Part shown: in pieces, positions 1 through 8,655 of the stretch
Layout: each line of letters begins with the position of its first letter
Position numbering within the stretch: position 1 is the first letter of the stretch
Assembly (NCBI GenBank): GCA_027031565.1
Contig: JALVPX010000010.1
Span: 548 to 21,400, forward strand
DNA: 20,853 nucleotides
DNA from: Deltaproteobacteria bacterium
Lineage (GTDB): Bacteria; Desulfobacterota; Dissulfuribacteria; Dissulfuribacterales; JALVPX01
Direction of reading: 5' to 3'
Notes under the pieces: model-generated
Databases searched by the model: none
What the model saw: the letters and a program-made list of their open reading frames with translations, nothing else
What the model was told of the DNA's origin: nothing
Position numbers and translations under genes: made by a program

Positions 1-300
1 ATTGTTAATATACGATTTTCAGGCAAAGCAAGGGCAAGAGTCGAGGAAACGGCCCGAAAATGTGCCCTTGCCCTAAAGAGAAAAAAAGGGGCGGCTATCA
101 CAAAAGATGTTGAAATACTTGGCCCGGCTCCAGCCCCATTGAGCAGGATCAGAGGGAAATACAGATTTCAGTTATTGCTTAAAAGCCGGTCCATAGATGA
201 GATCCGCAAGGCATGCGCCTGCTTGATGCAAATGAAAAAGGCCTTGTGCCCTGCATCCGTCAAGATCGACCTGGATATCGACCCCCAACGCCTGCTTTAA
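1..300 (+). CDS. priA: Primosomal protein N' (replication restart helicase PriA), C-terminal 99 residues; 5' truncated by the window edge
   Basis: Frame 1 is open from the first base to a TAA at 298-300. The peptide carries the PriA C-terminal signature LGPAPAPLSRIRGKYRFQ followed by LLLKS and ends KIDLDIDPQRLL, matching the usual PriA ending (a DVDP-type motif). PriA is the 3'-5' DNA helicase that recognises stalled forks and reloads DnaB. The helicase motor and zinc-binding cysteines lie upstream, outside the window. The gene converges on rluD with 17 bp between the stop codons and no obvious hairpin there. Identity is confident from the C-terminal motif; nothing can be said about the rest of the protein. 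Confidence 0.88.
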   Translation: MVNIRFSGKARARVEETARKCALALKRKKGAAITKDVEILGPAPAPLSRIRGKYRFQLLLKSRSIDEIRKACACLMQMKKALCPASVKIDLDIDPQRLL

Positions 301-317
301 GATCCCAAAAGTGGTCA

Positions 318-1268
318 TCACGACAAGGCCCTTATCAAGTCAGCCATATCACGGGGTATAGGTGCATGGAACTGCATTTTCTCCTTTTTAACGGGATGAA
401 AGAAGGCCAGGGAAAAGGCATGCAACATCTGGCGGTCAATGGTCAGCATCTCACCCGAAGGGCTTTTTACTGTCTTCTTGCCGCCATAAAGCGCATCTCC
501 CAAAACTGGATGGCCAGCAGAGGCGAGGTGAACCCTTATCTGATGCGTCCTGCCGGTAAATATGCGAACGGAAAGCAGAGAGGCACCCGAAAGTTCCTGC
601 TCAACCTCCCACCTTGTCTGCGCCTGCCTGCCACACCTTGAAATGGTTGACATCTTCTTCCTGTTGAAGGGATGGCGGCCGATCGGAAGGTCAATGAAAC
701 CCTTGGCAGTTCCCATGCGCCCTTCAACCAGGGCCTTGTACACCTTTTTTATCTTTCCCTCCCTGAATTGGGCAGACAATGCTGCATGGGCGGCATTGTC
801 CTTTGCTGCCACCATCACGCCTGAGGTGTCCCTGTCCAGCCTGTGAACGATACCAGGCCTTTCCTCACCGCCTATGCCGGAAAGGTCCTTGCAGTGATGC
901 AGCAGCCCGTGCACGAGAGTGACGGTCTCTTTGCCTGCTCCAGGATGGACCACGAGACCTGCTGGTTTATTGAGAACGATCAAATGAGAATCTTCATACA
1001 AGACCTCTAGGTCGAGTTCTACTGGTTGGAGTTCGCACGGCCTGGGAGGCGGCACTGTCACCACAATACGGTTGCCGGGCCTCACCTTGAAACTGGCAGC
1101 GGCATCGGGCCTGCCTTCAACCTGCACGTTGCCTGCCTTTATGAGGCGCCTTATCTGGGAACGTGTCAATTCTATACCGGAATGTGCAAGAAAGAGATCA
1201 AGCCTTTCCGGTTTTTGACCCTCAGGCACCTCTATATCATAAGAGAGTGCGTTTTCAGGATGTGTCAT
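318..1268 (-). CDS. rluD: RluA/RluD-family 23S rRNA pseudouridine synthase
   Basis: A 316-residue protein of the usual RluD length. Residues about 20-70 form an S4 RNA-binding domain (ERLDLFLA, then SQIRRLIKAGNVQVEG). The catalytic domain follows, with the family motif GIVHRLDRDTSG at 139-150; Asp145 is the expected nucleophile. A second signature, FTGRTHQIRVHLASAGHPVLGD, lies in the C-terminal half. RluD-type enzymes isomerise uridines in helix 69 of 23S rRNA; assignment to RluD rather than RluC or another RluA paralogue is by overall architecture only. It starts 15 bp after carD ends on the same strand, so the two are probably cotranscribed. No strong Shine-Dalgarno precedes the ATG, in keeping with dependence on upstream translation. 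Confidence 0.9.
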   Translation of the reverse strand: MTHPENALSYDIEVPEGQKPERLDLFLAHSGIELTRSQIRRLIKAGNVQVEGRPDAAASFKVRPGNRIVVTVPPPRPCELQPVELDLEVLYEDSHLIVLNKPAGLVVHPGAGKETVTLVHGLLHHCKDLSGIGGEERPGIVHRLDRDTSGVMVAAKDNAAHAALSAQFREGKIKKVYKALVEGRMGTAKGFIDLPIGRHPFNRKKMSTISRCGRQAQTRWEVEQELSGASLLSVRIFTGRTHQIRVHLASAGHPVLGDALYGGKKTVKSPSGEMLTIDRQMLHAFSLAFFHPVKKEKMQFHAPIPRDMADLIRALS

Positions 1269-1283
1269 GAAGCTGCTGCAGAG

Positions 1284-1787
1284 CTAATCAGGAATGGGCG
1301 CTCCCTCGATTTGGAAAATGGATTCTATGCCTTCAGCAATCTCTTCCTCGTCCTTCTGCTTGGCAATGGATATTTCCTTAATAAGCAGATTTCTGGCAGT
1401 GTCAAGCATCTTGCGCTCGCCAAAGGAAAGGGGCTTGTCCATCTGCAAGATGTATAGATCCCGAAGCACTGCAGCCAGGTCGAAGATGGAACCGGTCTTT
1501 ATCTTCTCCATGTATTCCCGGTAGCGGCGGTTCCATGTCTGTGGAGTAAAAGTGACGTCTTTGTCCTGCAGTATGGAATATACACGCTCCACGTCTTCGT
1601 CGGAGATGACTTGTCGAAGGCCGACATTGTCGGCGTTGCTTTGCGGGATCATAATTTTCATATCATTTTCCAGGATACGCATGATATAAAAAGTATGCTC
1701 AGCACCGCCGATGGATTTTTGTTCAATTGCTTCAATAACCCCTACCCCATGTGCTGGATAGACTGCCAAGTCACCGACGTTAAACAT
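1284..1787 (-). CDS. carD: CarD/CdnL-family RNA polymerase-binding transcription regulator
   Basis: A 167-residue protein. Residues 1-70 match the CarD_CdnL/TRCF RNA-polymerase-interacting domain (FNVGDLAVYPAHGVGVIEAI). The C-terminal helical DNA-binding domain follows, with a conserved Trp (TWNRRYREYM, Trp85) and the LSFGERKMLDTARNLL helix. CarD binds the RNA polymerase beta subunit and stabilises open complexes at the upstream edge of the -10 element; in myxobacteria and actinobacteria it is important for rRNA transcription and stress responses. A GGGGAG lies about 12 nt upstream of the ATG. It is the first gene of a carD-rluD pair, divergent from gltB, with a candidate promoter at 1959-1987. 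Confidence 0.93.
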   Translation of the reverse strand: MFNVGDLAVYPAHGVGVIEAIEQKSIGGAEHTFYIMRILENDMKIMIPQSNADNVGLRQVISDEDVERVYSILQDKDVTFTPQTWNRRYREYMEKIKTGSIFDLAAVLRDLYILQMDKPLSFGERKMLDTARNLLIKEISIAKQKDEEEIAEGIESIFQIEGAPIPD

Positions 1788-1939
1788 CTTTATGGCTCTC
1801 CCCGCTTCTCTTCAAAGATTTTGGACAGAAAAAAGACATGAAACTTATCAAAACATTTCAATAATAGCACATTTTTTTTTCTTTGTGAATAAGATTCAAA
1901 ATCAGAAAGCCCTGTAACAGCTTTTTTCCTTTTTCCCAC

Positions 1940-1968
1940 TTGGCAGTTAATAAGCTTCTGTTTATGTT
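1940..1968 (+). promoter_or_regulatory. gltB: Candidate sigma70 promoter for gltB
   Basis: TTGGCA (1940-1945) and TATGTT (1963-1968) are 17 nt apart, matching 5/6 and 4/6 of the sigma70 consensus. Transcription would start near 1975, so the dyad at 2002-2015 would lie within the 5' leader. Found by inspection; the region is AT-rich, so chance matches are possible. Confidence 0.35.
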
Positions 1969-1987
1969 TCAGGGTTATGTCTGTCAA
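1959..1987 (-). promoter_or_regulatory. Candidate sigma70 promoter for carD-rluD
   Basis: On the minus strand TTGACA (1987-1982, perfect -35) is followed after 17 nt by TAAACA (1964-1959), a weak -10 with three of six consensus positions. It would give a leader of roughly 160 nt before carD. Its -10 overlaps the -10 of the candidate gltB promoter on the other strand. Found by inspection only. Confidence 0.35.
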
Positions 1988-2001
1988 GGGCTGGCTCGCA
2001 T

Positions 2002-2015
2002 TGAATCACGATTCA
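2002..2015. repeat. Inverted repeat TGAATC-AC-GATTCA upstream of gltB
   Basis: Perfect 6-bp arms (2002-2007 and 2010-2015) around a 2-bp centre, about 40 bp before the gltB start codon. Outer arms GGGCT (1988-1992) and AGCCC (2021-2025) could extend it into a longer interrupted hairpin. It may be an operator or a leader hairpin. It does not match an NtrC site. Confidence 0.45.
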
Positions 2016-2055
2016 TGGCAAGCCCAACATTTCTGAAGCATAGAGGGGATTATTG

Positions 2056-5000
2056 ATGCATTACTCAAAATCTTCAATGGAAAAAGATGCCTGTGCTATT
2101 ATAGCTTTTGTGGATAAAAAGGGAAAGTCCACCCATGCCACCATAGTACGCACTATCGACGCCCTTCGCAAGATGGGGCACAGATCAGGTGATATAAATG
2201 GAGAAGGCGATGGCTGCGGAATCTTAACCGATATTCCCAGGCAGGTATGGGGCAGGCGCCTTGAAAGGGCCGGCCTCAGCCGGCACCTTGCAGAAAGCCG
2301 CATGTTTTTCATAGGGCACTTTCTGTTACCTATATCCATACGGAATGATGCACCAGCCATCATAAAGAAGATTCAGGAAGTGGCTGGCAGATATGGGGCA
2401 GACATCCTGCTTCAGCGTGAAGGAAAGACAAAGGATGAAGAACTCGGGCCACGGGCAAAGGCCGAGGCACCCCTTTTCTATCAAATAGCCGGCATCATTT
2501 CCAGGGAGACTCGCAGGGAGGCCAACAAGGAACTTTTCAAACTGCACATGGATATCGACTCCATGATCACAGACATCCATGTGGCATCCTTGAGCCTCGA
2601 TTCAGTGGTATACAAACTGCGCGGTGCACCTGAGCTCCTGCCCAGGGTGTTCCCGGAACTCGTGGACCCGGAAAATACATCAGTAATCGCCCTCGGCCAC
2701 AGCAGATATTCCACCAACACCTTGCCGACGGTGGAGAGGGCCCAGCCTTTTTCCGTGCTCGGCCACAATGGCGAGATCAACACCATTGAACGTCTGAGAA
2801 GCAGCGGAAAAATCCTGGGTATTGATCCTGTTCCTGGTGGAAGCGATTCCCAGGATCTCAACAGGATCCTTGAAGGACTCATCAATCTCTATGATCTTGA
2901 ACCCATAGAGGCCATGGAGATGATGTTCCCTGCCATCCACACCGAAGTAGAAAAATATGCCAAGAGCTATCAGGAACTCTATTCTTTTTACAGGTGGTTT
3001 TTCCCATGCTCTGCCCAGGGGCCTGCAGCAGTAGTAGCCAGATTCGGCAACGTGTGCATGGGAAGTGTGGACGCCCTCGGCCTGAGACCTCTGTGGTTCG
3101 GCGAAAGCAGTGAAAATTTCTTCCTCTCGTCGGAAAAGGGGGTAGTAGACCTTAAAGACAATCTCAGGGATCCCAGGCCCCTTGCCCCGGGTGAAAAGGT
3201 GGCGATCGTGGCTGGGCTTGGTAAGAGGGCAGAAATCCTGGATTACACGGAGATCCAGGCCCGACTTGTCAAATTGATGGAGTCCAGAAAGGGCGTAGTG
3301 GATTGCGTGCGCTCATTTTACCGTGGTCTTCCAGACGGTCATCCCAAGACTGAGCTCAAGACTTTTTTAGAGGAACCAGGTGAAGAGGAAATCCTGGACA
3401 AGTGGGACAACACCAATATGCAGGCGGCCCTTGGATGGCATCAATATGACCTGGATATGCGGCGCCGGGTAGCCAGGGAAGGGCGCGAAATAGTCGGATC
3501 CATGGGGCATACTGGACCACTGGCTGCCATAAATCACGACGCCCTTCCCAATGTAGCCGAGTTTTTCAAAGAAAACGTTGCGGTCGTCACCAATCCGGCC
3601 ATAGACAGGGAACGTGAGGCCGAGCACTTTACCACGAGGATAATCCTCGGGGACAGGCCTGACATGACCTCACAGAGGATGCCTTCTCCAGTCGGCGTTG
3701 AAATAATGATGCCGGTATTACTGGGCGGCGGGGGCCTTACAGGCATGTTGAGCAAGGAGGATGAACGACGGCTCGCCTCAGAGTTCGGTACAGGCCTGCT
3801 TGAAGACGTGCTCGATTTCTTTACCGGGCAAGCAAAGGATATGGCCAGGGTAAAGGTGCTCGATGCGACCTTTGACAAAGAGAAAGACCTGCACGAGAGG
3901 CTGGACCAGATCGCCCAGGAAGCCAGAGATGCCGTGGATTCGGGGGCGGTAGTGCTGGTGGCGGATGATGCAAGGAGCTTTAAAGACGGCAGGGTATACA
4001 TAGATCCGAGTCTGCTCGTTGCATACATATTGCGGGACCTTGAAAGGCATGGCCTTAGAAGGCGCTGCAGCCTCATAGTCCGATCGGCTGCCATCAGGAA
4101 CCTGCACGACGTAATGTTCCTCATGGGACTGGGTGCAGACGCACTGAACCCTTACATGCTGTGGCGCCTGGCAGCCAGCTTTGCAGACGAAAATCTTCCG
4201 TCTGACAAGGCCGTGGCCAACACCCTGTCGGTGATGCAGAAGGGAATCGAAAAGGTGATGTCAACCATGGGAATCCATGAATTATGCGGCTACGGACGGG
4301 TCTTTGCTTCCATCGGCCTTAAAAAAGAGCTTGAAGAAATCTTCCAGATCCCCAATTTCTGCTCTTCGGAAAGCACAGGCCTTGGCTACGAGGAGCTGAG
4401 GCAGCTGGCTGCAAAAAGATACGAAAGGGCGCACATGGAAGAGGCCCTTCCCCTTTACAAAGACCCCAAAAGAAACCCCAAAGTGGGCAAGATATTGCGC
4501 TCGGTTGCCTTGGGCAAAAAGGGTTACTCGGAAATGGCCAAGGATCTCAAAAAAGTAGAGGTAGAGATGCCGGCTGCCATAAGGCACACCTTCGACATAA
4601 AGGAGGTGGGCCTTGATGAACAGCCTGTCATGGATGAGGTGGACATATCCATTGGCCGGCACGATATGCCCCTTGTGATAGCCGCCATGTCCTTCGGCTC
4701 CCAGGGAGAGAACTCTTTCAGGGCCTATGCCGAGGCTGCCAAAAAGGTAAACATAATCTGCATGAATGGCGAGGGCGGGGAAATCCCAGACATGCTTGGC
4801 AAGTACCGTCACAACCGCGGCCAGCAGATCGCTTCAGGGCGGTTCGGTGTCTATATGCATCTGCTAAATTCCACAGATTATCTTGAAATAAAGATAGGCC
4901 AGGGAGCAAAACCCGGCGAAGGCGGCCACCTGCCAGGTGTAAAGGTGTCTGAAAGGGTGGCAGAAGCGCGCCACTGCAAACCTGGCATAACATTGATCTC

Positions 5001-6618
5001 GCCCTCCAATCAGCATGACATCTATTCCATCGAAGACTTGGCGCAGATCATTACCGAACTCAAAACGGCAAATCCCTATGCCAAGGTTTCCGTTAAGATA
5101 CCGGTTACCAGCGGCGTAGGGACCATTGCAGTTGGAATAGCCAAGGCCGGTGCAGACATAGTGAATTTGAGCGGCTTCGAAGGGGGAACAGGAGCCGCCA
5201 GGGAGCATGCAAAACGCTATGTGGGCCTGCCTGCTGAGGTAGGAGTGAGCGAAACCCACAGGGCATTGGTGGAATCTGGTCTGCGTGATAAGGTGGAGGT
5301 ATGGTGCGATGGAGGCATCAGAAGCGGCCGAGAGGCAGTAAAAATGATCTTGCTGGGCGCGGACCGCGTCGGCCTCGGCACAGTCGCCTTAATGGGAGTT
5401 GGTTGTATAAGCTGCCAGCGCTGTCACCTTGACCGCTGCCCAAGGGGTATTTCCACCCAGCTCCGTTCGAAGAAAGACGCCGAGGGAAGGGGGGTAAAGG
5501 GCTTTGTACCACGCCAGTCTGAGGTGGAAGCAGAAAATCTGGCAAGGCTTTTGAGGGCCATCGGCGATGAAATGAAAATGGTCCTCTGTCAGATGGGCGA
5601 AACCCGCCTGAGAGACCTCGTCGGCCGGACTGATCTCCTTACTCAAGTCCGTTTCAACGACCGGCTGGACACCTCGGAAATATTGCGCAAGCCTGAAACT
5701 TCGGGCGTTGTTGAAGAATCAGTCAAGGCAGATATCGTACGCCGTCCGCTCAACTTCCTCACAAAGCTTATCTCAGATATCGTTATGGAGCGCTTCGAGG
5801 ATGGGGCAAACATAGTTTATTACAGTGATCAGGGAATAAGGAGCACTGACAGGGCGGTAGGAACCTATCTGGCAGGTGCTGTAGTAAGAAAATATGATTC
5901 AGATGAAGAACGCCATGCCAGGCTCAGACTGGAAAGTTCGGTACCGGGAAACGGCTTGTGCGCCTTCAATATACCCAATATAGATACCTTTGTTGGCGGT
6001 GGTGCCCAGGATGGGGCGGCCAAGGGCGCCTTCGGGGGCATAATGGGTATCCTGAAGGGCTTGAACCGCCAGGGAAAATATATTGATGGATCTGTTGGTA
6101 AAAGCCTTGCCTATGGTGCCATAAACGGCACGCTGCTCATTCAGAACTATGCGGATTCACGGGCCTGCGTACGCCTGTCTGGTGCCGACGTTGTGTTTGG
6201 CGCAAGGATCACAGAACCGTTGCAGGACGAAAAGGGCAATATTGCATCAAGGGCGCATCTGAAGGGCTTTGCCTTCGAGTATATGACAGGTGGCCGTATC
6301 GTCGTTCTTGGTGATCCTGGGCCGTGGATCTGTGCCGGCATGACAGGCGGGGTCATTTATCAGTGCCTTTATCCTGAGCTTGGGTTTGACAAAAATGCAT
6401 TGAGCCGCCGCCTGGCAAAAGGTGCCAATGTAAACGTAAGAAAGATCGATGATCAGGGCTACAGAGATGTGGAAGAACTCCTGGGCATCTATGTGAATGC
6501 CCTCAGAAGAGGCTTCCAATATGAAGAGGCAGACAAGGTCTCGGAAATCCTGGCAGAAGGCAGAAACAGGTTTTTAATGATAGTACCCAAGTCTATGAAA
6601 CCGCCTTCAGCCGAATAA
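2056..6618 (+). CDS. gltB: Glutamate synthase large (alpha) subunit
   Basis: A 1520-residue protein, the normal length for GOGAT alpha. It transfers the amide of glutamine to 2-oxoglutarate, giving two glutamates. Domain order: class II glutamine amidotransferase (about 13-400) with N-terminal nucleophile Cys13 after a short propeptide and the motifs GHSRYSTNTLPTVERAQPF and HNGEINT; a central domain (about 440-750); the FMN-binding TIM barrel (about 790-1165) with GEGGE, KPGEGGHLPG and GGTGAA; the 3Fe-4S cysteines Cys1117, Cys1123 and Cys1128 (C-x5-C-x4-C); and a C-terminal GXGXG beta-helix. I prefer ATG 2056 over the in-frame TTG at 2053 because GAGGGG is then 7 nt upstream. There is no adjacent gltD, so the electron donor may be a distant GltD-like subunit or ferredoxin. 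Confidence 0.95.
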   Translation: MHYSKSSMEKDACAIIAFVDKKGKSTHATIVRTIDALRKMGHRSGDINGEGDGCGILTDIPRQVWGRRLERAGLSRHLAESRMFFIGHFLLPISIRNDAPAIIKKIQEVAGRYGADILLQREGKTKDEELGPRAKAEAPLFYQIAGIISRETRREANKELFKLHMDIDSMITDIHVASLSLDSVVYKLRGAPELLPRVFPELVDPENTSVIALGHSRYSTNTLPTVERAQPFSVLGHNGEINTIERLRSSGKILGIDPVPGGSDSQDLNRILEGLINLYDLEPIEAMEMMFPAIHTEVEKYAKSYQELYSFYRWFFPCSAQGPAAVVARFGNVCMGSVDALGLRPLWFGESSENFFLSSEKGVVDLKDNLRDPRPLAPGEKVAIVAGLGKRAEILDYTEIQARLVKLMESRKGVVDCVRSFYRGLPDGHPKTELKTFLEEPGEEEILDKWDNTNMQAALGWHQYDLDMRRRVAREGREIVGSMGHTGPLAAINHDALPNVAEFFKENVAVVTNPAIDREREAEHFTTRIILGDRPDMTSQRMPSPVGVEIMMPVLLGGGGLTGMLSKEDERRLASEFGTGLLEDVLDFFTGQAKDMARVKVLDATFDKEKDLHERLDQIAQEARDAVDSGAVVLVADDARSFKDGRVYIDPSLLVAYILRDLERHGLRRRCSLIVRSAAIRNLHDVMFLMGLGADALNPYMLWRLAASFADENLPSDKAVANTLSVMQKGIEKVMSTMGIHELCGYGRVFASIGLKKELEEIFQIPNFCSSESTGLGYEELRQLAAKRYERAHMEEALPLYKDPKRNPKVGKILRSVALGKKGYSEMAKDLKKVEVEMPAAIRHTFDIKEVGLDEQPVMDEVDISIGRHDMPLVIAAMSFGSQGENSFRAYAEAAKKVNIICMNGEGGEIPDMLGKYRHNRGQQIASGRFGVYMHLLNSTDYLEIKIGQGAKPGEGGHLPGVKVSERVAEARHCKPGITLISPSNQHDIYSIEDLAQIITELKTANPYAKVSVKIPVTSGVGTIAVGIAKAGADIVNLSGFEGGTGAAREHAKRYVGLPAEVGVSETHRALVESGLRDKVEVWCDGGIRSGREAVKMILLGADRVGLGTVALMGVGCISCQRCHLDRCPRGISTQLRSKKDAEGRGVKGFVPRQSEVEAENLARLLRAIGDEMKMVLCQMGETRLRDLVGRTDLLTQVRFNDRLDTSEILRKPETSGVVEESVKADIVRRPLNFLTKLISDIVMERFEDGANIVYYSDQGIRSTDRAVGTYLAGAVVRKYDSDEERHARLRLESSVPGNGLCAFNIPNIDTFVGGGAQDGAAKGAFGGIMGILKGLNRQGKYIDGSVGKSLAYGAINGTLLIQNYADSRACVRLSGADVVFGARITEPLQDEKGNIASRAHLKGFAFEYMTGGRIVVLGDPGPWICAGMTGGVIYQCLYPELGFDKNALSRRLAKGANVNVRKIDDQGYRDVEELLGIYVNALRRGFQYEEADKVSEILAEGRNRFLMIVPKSMKPPSAE

Positions 6619-6623
6619 AAAAA

Positions 6624-6675
6624 CTTGATTCCTTATCAAGCGCCTGGAATGTCTTATGCTTCTGGGCGCTTTGTA
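6624..6675 (+). terminator. Hairpin(s) after gltB, possible terminator or attenuator before the DMT gene
   Basis: Two short stems share bases. CTTGAT (6624-6629) pairs with ATCAAG (6635-6640), while AGCGCC (6639-6644) pairs with GGCGCT (6665-6670) over a 20-nt loop. The second stem is followed by a T-rich run (TTGTACTTTTT). Because 6639-6640 belongs to both, the stems cannot both form completely. Neither is very stable. Confidence 0.4.
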
Positions 6676-6692
6676 CTTTTTAGGAGGGCGGG

Positions 6693-7103
6693 ATGGAAAA
6701 ATGGCTCATATATTCGCTCCTGGCTCTATTCATTTATGGCCTGTGGGGTTTTTTCCCGAAACTGGCTGTAACATACATCAAGCCGATAAGCGCCCTTGTC
6801 TATGAGATCCCCGGTGCCATAGCCGTCGGCATCATTGCACTAGTGATCAGCGGCTTCAGGCTCGACTGCCACCCCAAAGGCATTATGTTTGCTTTTCTGA
6901 CAGGCTTTTGCGGCATGCTGGGCACGCTGTTTTTCCTCGCAGCTGCCAAGCAGGGCAGGATATCAATAGTAGTAAGCATGACTGCCCTCTACCCGCTGAT
7001 CACCATAGTATTGGCTGCCATTTTGCTGAAAGAGCCTCTTACCATGAAACAGATGGCAGGCATGGCCTTGGCCCTGGTGGCCATATTACTGATGTCTTCA
7101 TAG
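6693..7103 (+). CDS. Half-size EamA/DMT-superfamily membrane transporter
   Basis: A 136-residue hydrophobic protein with five predicted membrane helices (about 4-22, 34-54, 63-85, 89-111 and 117-134). It represents a single EamA unit, whereas common DMT exporters have two. Family-like features are the N-terminal GLWGFFPKLA and the end helix pair with LYPLITIVLAAILLKEP. Single-EamA proteins are thought to work as dimers; the substrate cannot be told from sequence. AGGAGG lies 5 nt before the ATG. It lies 74 bp after gltB with a hairpin between them, so cotranscription is uncertain. Confidence 0.8.
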   Translation: MEKWLIYSLLALFIYGLWGFFPKLAVTYIKPISALVYEIPGAIAVGIIALVISGFRLDCHPKGIMFAFLTGFCGMLGTLFFLAAAKQGRISIVVSMTALYPLITIVLAAILLKEPLTMKQMAGMALALVAILLMSS

Positions 7104-7232
7104 CAAAATCTTTTCCGCATCAACTATTTGTGTCTTGTCGACAATGTTTTCATTTTTTTTCTTTTATCCACTGTTTTTTTTTGCTATAAACATTTTGTGC
7201 AATAAATAATATGGATTATACGGATTCAGTAG

Positions 7233-7270
7233 CTGGTAACCAATACCCTAAATCCAAAACCATATACCAG
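7233..7270 (+). repeat. Inverted repeat CTGGTA / TACCAG just upstream of the cytochrome gene
   Basis: Arms 7233-7238 and 7265-7270 with 26 nt between, ending 5 nt before the AGGAGG of the cytochrome gene. It could form a leader hairpin or be a divided operator. The 7104-7232 stretch before it is strongly AT-rich and contains several poor promoter-like matches, none convincing. Confidence 0.3.
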
Positions 7271-7286
7271 GAGAAAGGAGGAATGT

Positions 7287-8627
7287 ATGTCTTGGAAAGA
7301 AAGAATCATTGCACTATTGGGAGGAGTAGCACTGCTTTTGCCTAATCCTATATTAGCCAAAAGCTCATCACCAGGGAAAGCAAAAACTATTGCTGAATTG
7401 GCGGCCAGATATGACTCAACGTCATGCAAGGAGTGTCATGAAGAAATATACGAGGAGTGGGAAAATTCTCTTCATGCGCGCTCTATGCTTGGCACACCGC
7501 GTACAGCACCAACAATCATCACTGCGATTGAAAAGGGGATCAAAAGATTTCCTTATTCAGGAGTAAAAAAAGATGAAGATATAACAGTAAAACACCTGAT
7601 GTTTTGTGCCAAGTGCCACCTTCCGCAACTTGATGAGGCAACCGATGACGTTGCCAGGGAAATAGTGGCTACAATTAAGGCATGGATGAAAGAAGATGAT
7701 GACGACAAGCTTGAAGCCCTGGAAGCTAAGATTGAAAGCCTTAACATTGGTTGCCTTGTATGCCACCAGAAAAAGGCCCTGATTCACAAATGGGCCGATG
7801 GCTATCCGCAGTCTGATACCGTTTATGGCTCTCAGGTTGGCGAGCATGAGGATGAAAACCATCCCAAAATGGGAAAGGCTCCAGCCTTAGGAGAAGCCAT
7901 TTTTTGCGGCCAATGCCATGGACAGGGCCCAAATTTTGAGTTGGATCATCCAAGCCAGTGTGCAACATTGTATGGCAGCTATCTTTTTGCCTATATTCCT
8001 GAAGGCGGACACGAAAGCTGCCAGGACTGCCATATGAAAAAATCTGGTCTAGGCCACGACATGCAAGCCTATCGCTCAGAAGAAATGGTTAAAATGGCCC
8101 TAGACTGCGAAGTAGATGCACAGTCCTATTTCTGGCGCAAAAACAAGAAAGAAGGGGTTATTCCCATGGGATTGGTCAGGGTGGAGATCTTCAACAAGAC
8201 GGGTCATGTTGTACCTGATGGCTGACCTACTCCAAACAGGCTGGTCCTGGAAGTGACCGCTAAAACAAACAAGGGCGACAAGAAAAAGGAAAAGGTCATC
8301 TACAATGAAAAGGTCATATTCATGCCCTATCCCGGAAGAATGGGAAGGGGCAAGGAGATGGGGCGTGGTCCATATGAAAAAAGCGGACTGTTAAGAGAAA
8401 CAAGTCTTCCCCCATTGAGGAAGGTTGTTGAGACCTTTGAAATTCCATTCCCTTATAAAGACGTTAAAAAGGCTGGCAAAAAGACCAGGGAACTTGTAGC
8501 GGATGAGATATTTGTTGATGTCAAATTATGGTATGTTCCCTTTGGCGAATTTGACGGCAATGAGGTGATCTTCTTTGAAGAAGAAAAGAAACTAGACCTG
8601 AAGACTGAATGGGTATGGAGAAATTAG
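7287..8627 (+). CDS. extKL: Pentaheme c-type cytochrome, probable selenoprotein of ExtKL type (in-frame TGA at codon 313)
   Basis: The frame encodes 446 residues if TGA at 8223-8225 is read through. Residues 1-24 are a Sec signal peptide (cleavage after ILA), so the protein is exported. Five CxxCH heme sites follow at 47-51, 107-111, 156-160, 207-211 and 245-249. The TGA sits in NKTGHVVPDG-X-PTPNRLVLEV, a conserved-looking multiheme-cytochrome motif that continues unbroken in the same frame to TAG 8625. A small hairpin with GGU in its loop (8237-8249) follows at SECIS distance. From memory, Geobacter ExtKL, a multiheme protein linked to extracellular electron transfer, is annotated as a (seleno)protein of this kind; I could not verify this here. 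AGGAGG is 5 nt upstream of the ATG. The alternative is a nonsense-mutated pseudogene, leaving a 312-residue product that keeps all five hemes. Confidence 0.8.
8223..8249 (+). promoter_or_regulatory. In-frame UGA with candidate bacterial SECIS hairpin (cytochrome gene)
   Basis: TGA 8223-8225 is followed 11 nt later by stem CAGG (8237-8240), loop CTGGT (8241-8245) and CCTG (8246-8249). The GGU at 8243-8245 begins 18 nt after the UGA, close to its place in the E. coli fdhF SECIS, where SelB reads a GU in the apical loop. The stem is short (4 bp), but an outer helix pairing 8229-8234 with 8248-8254 around a bulge is an alternative fold. Confidence 0.55.
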
Positions 8628-8655
8628 TCAAGTCTTCTTGATCCAATTAACTATT

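Noticed and set aside
213..641. Plus-strand ORF of 142 codons
   Set aside because: It overlaps priA in another frame and lies antisense to rluD, with no recognisable protein features.
1790..1987. Minus-strand ORF of 65 codons upstream of carD
   Set aside because: It needs a TTG start that coincides with a -35-like TTGACA, has low-complexity Lys/Phe-rich sequence, and lies in the AT-rich promoter region.
8253..8627. A separate 124-residue gene after the cytochrome
   Set aside because: It is in the same frame as the cytochrome, no ribosome site precedes it, and its sequence begins inside a conserved block; it is the C-terminal part of the readthrough product.
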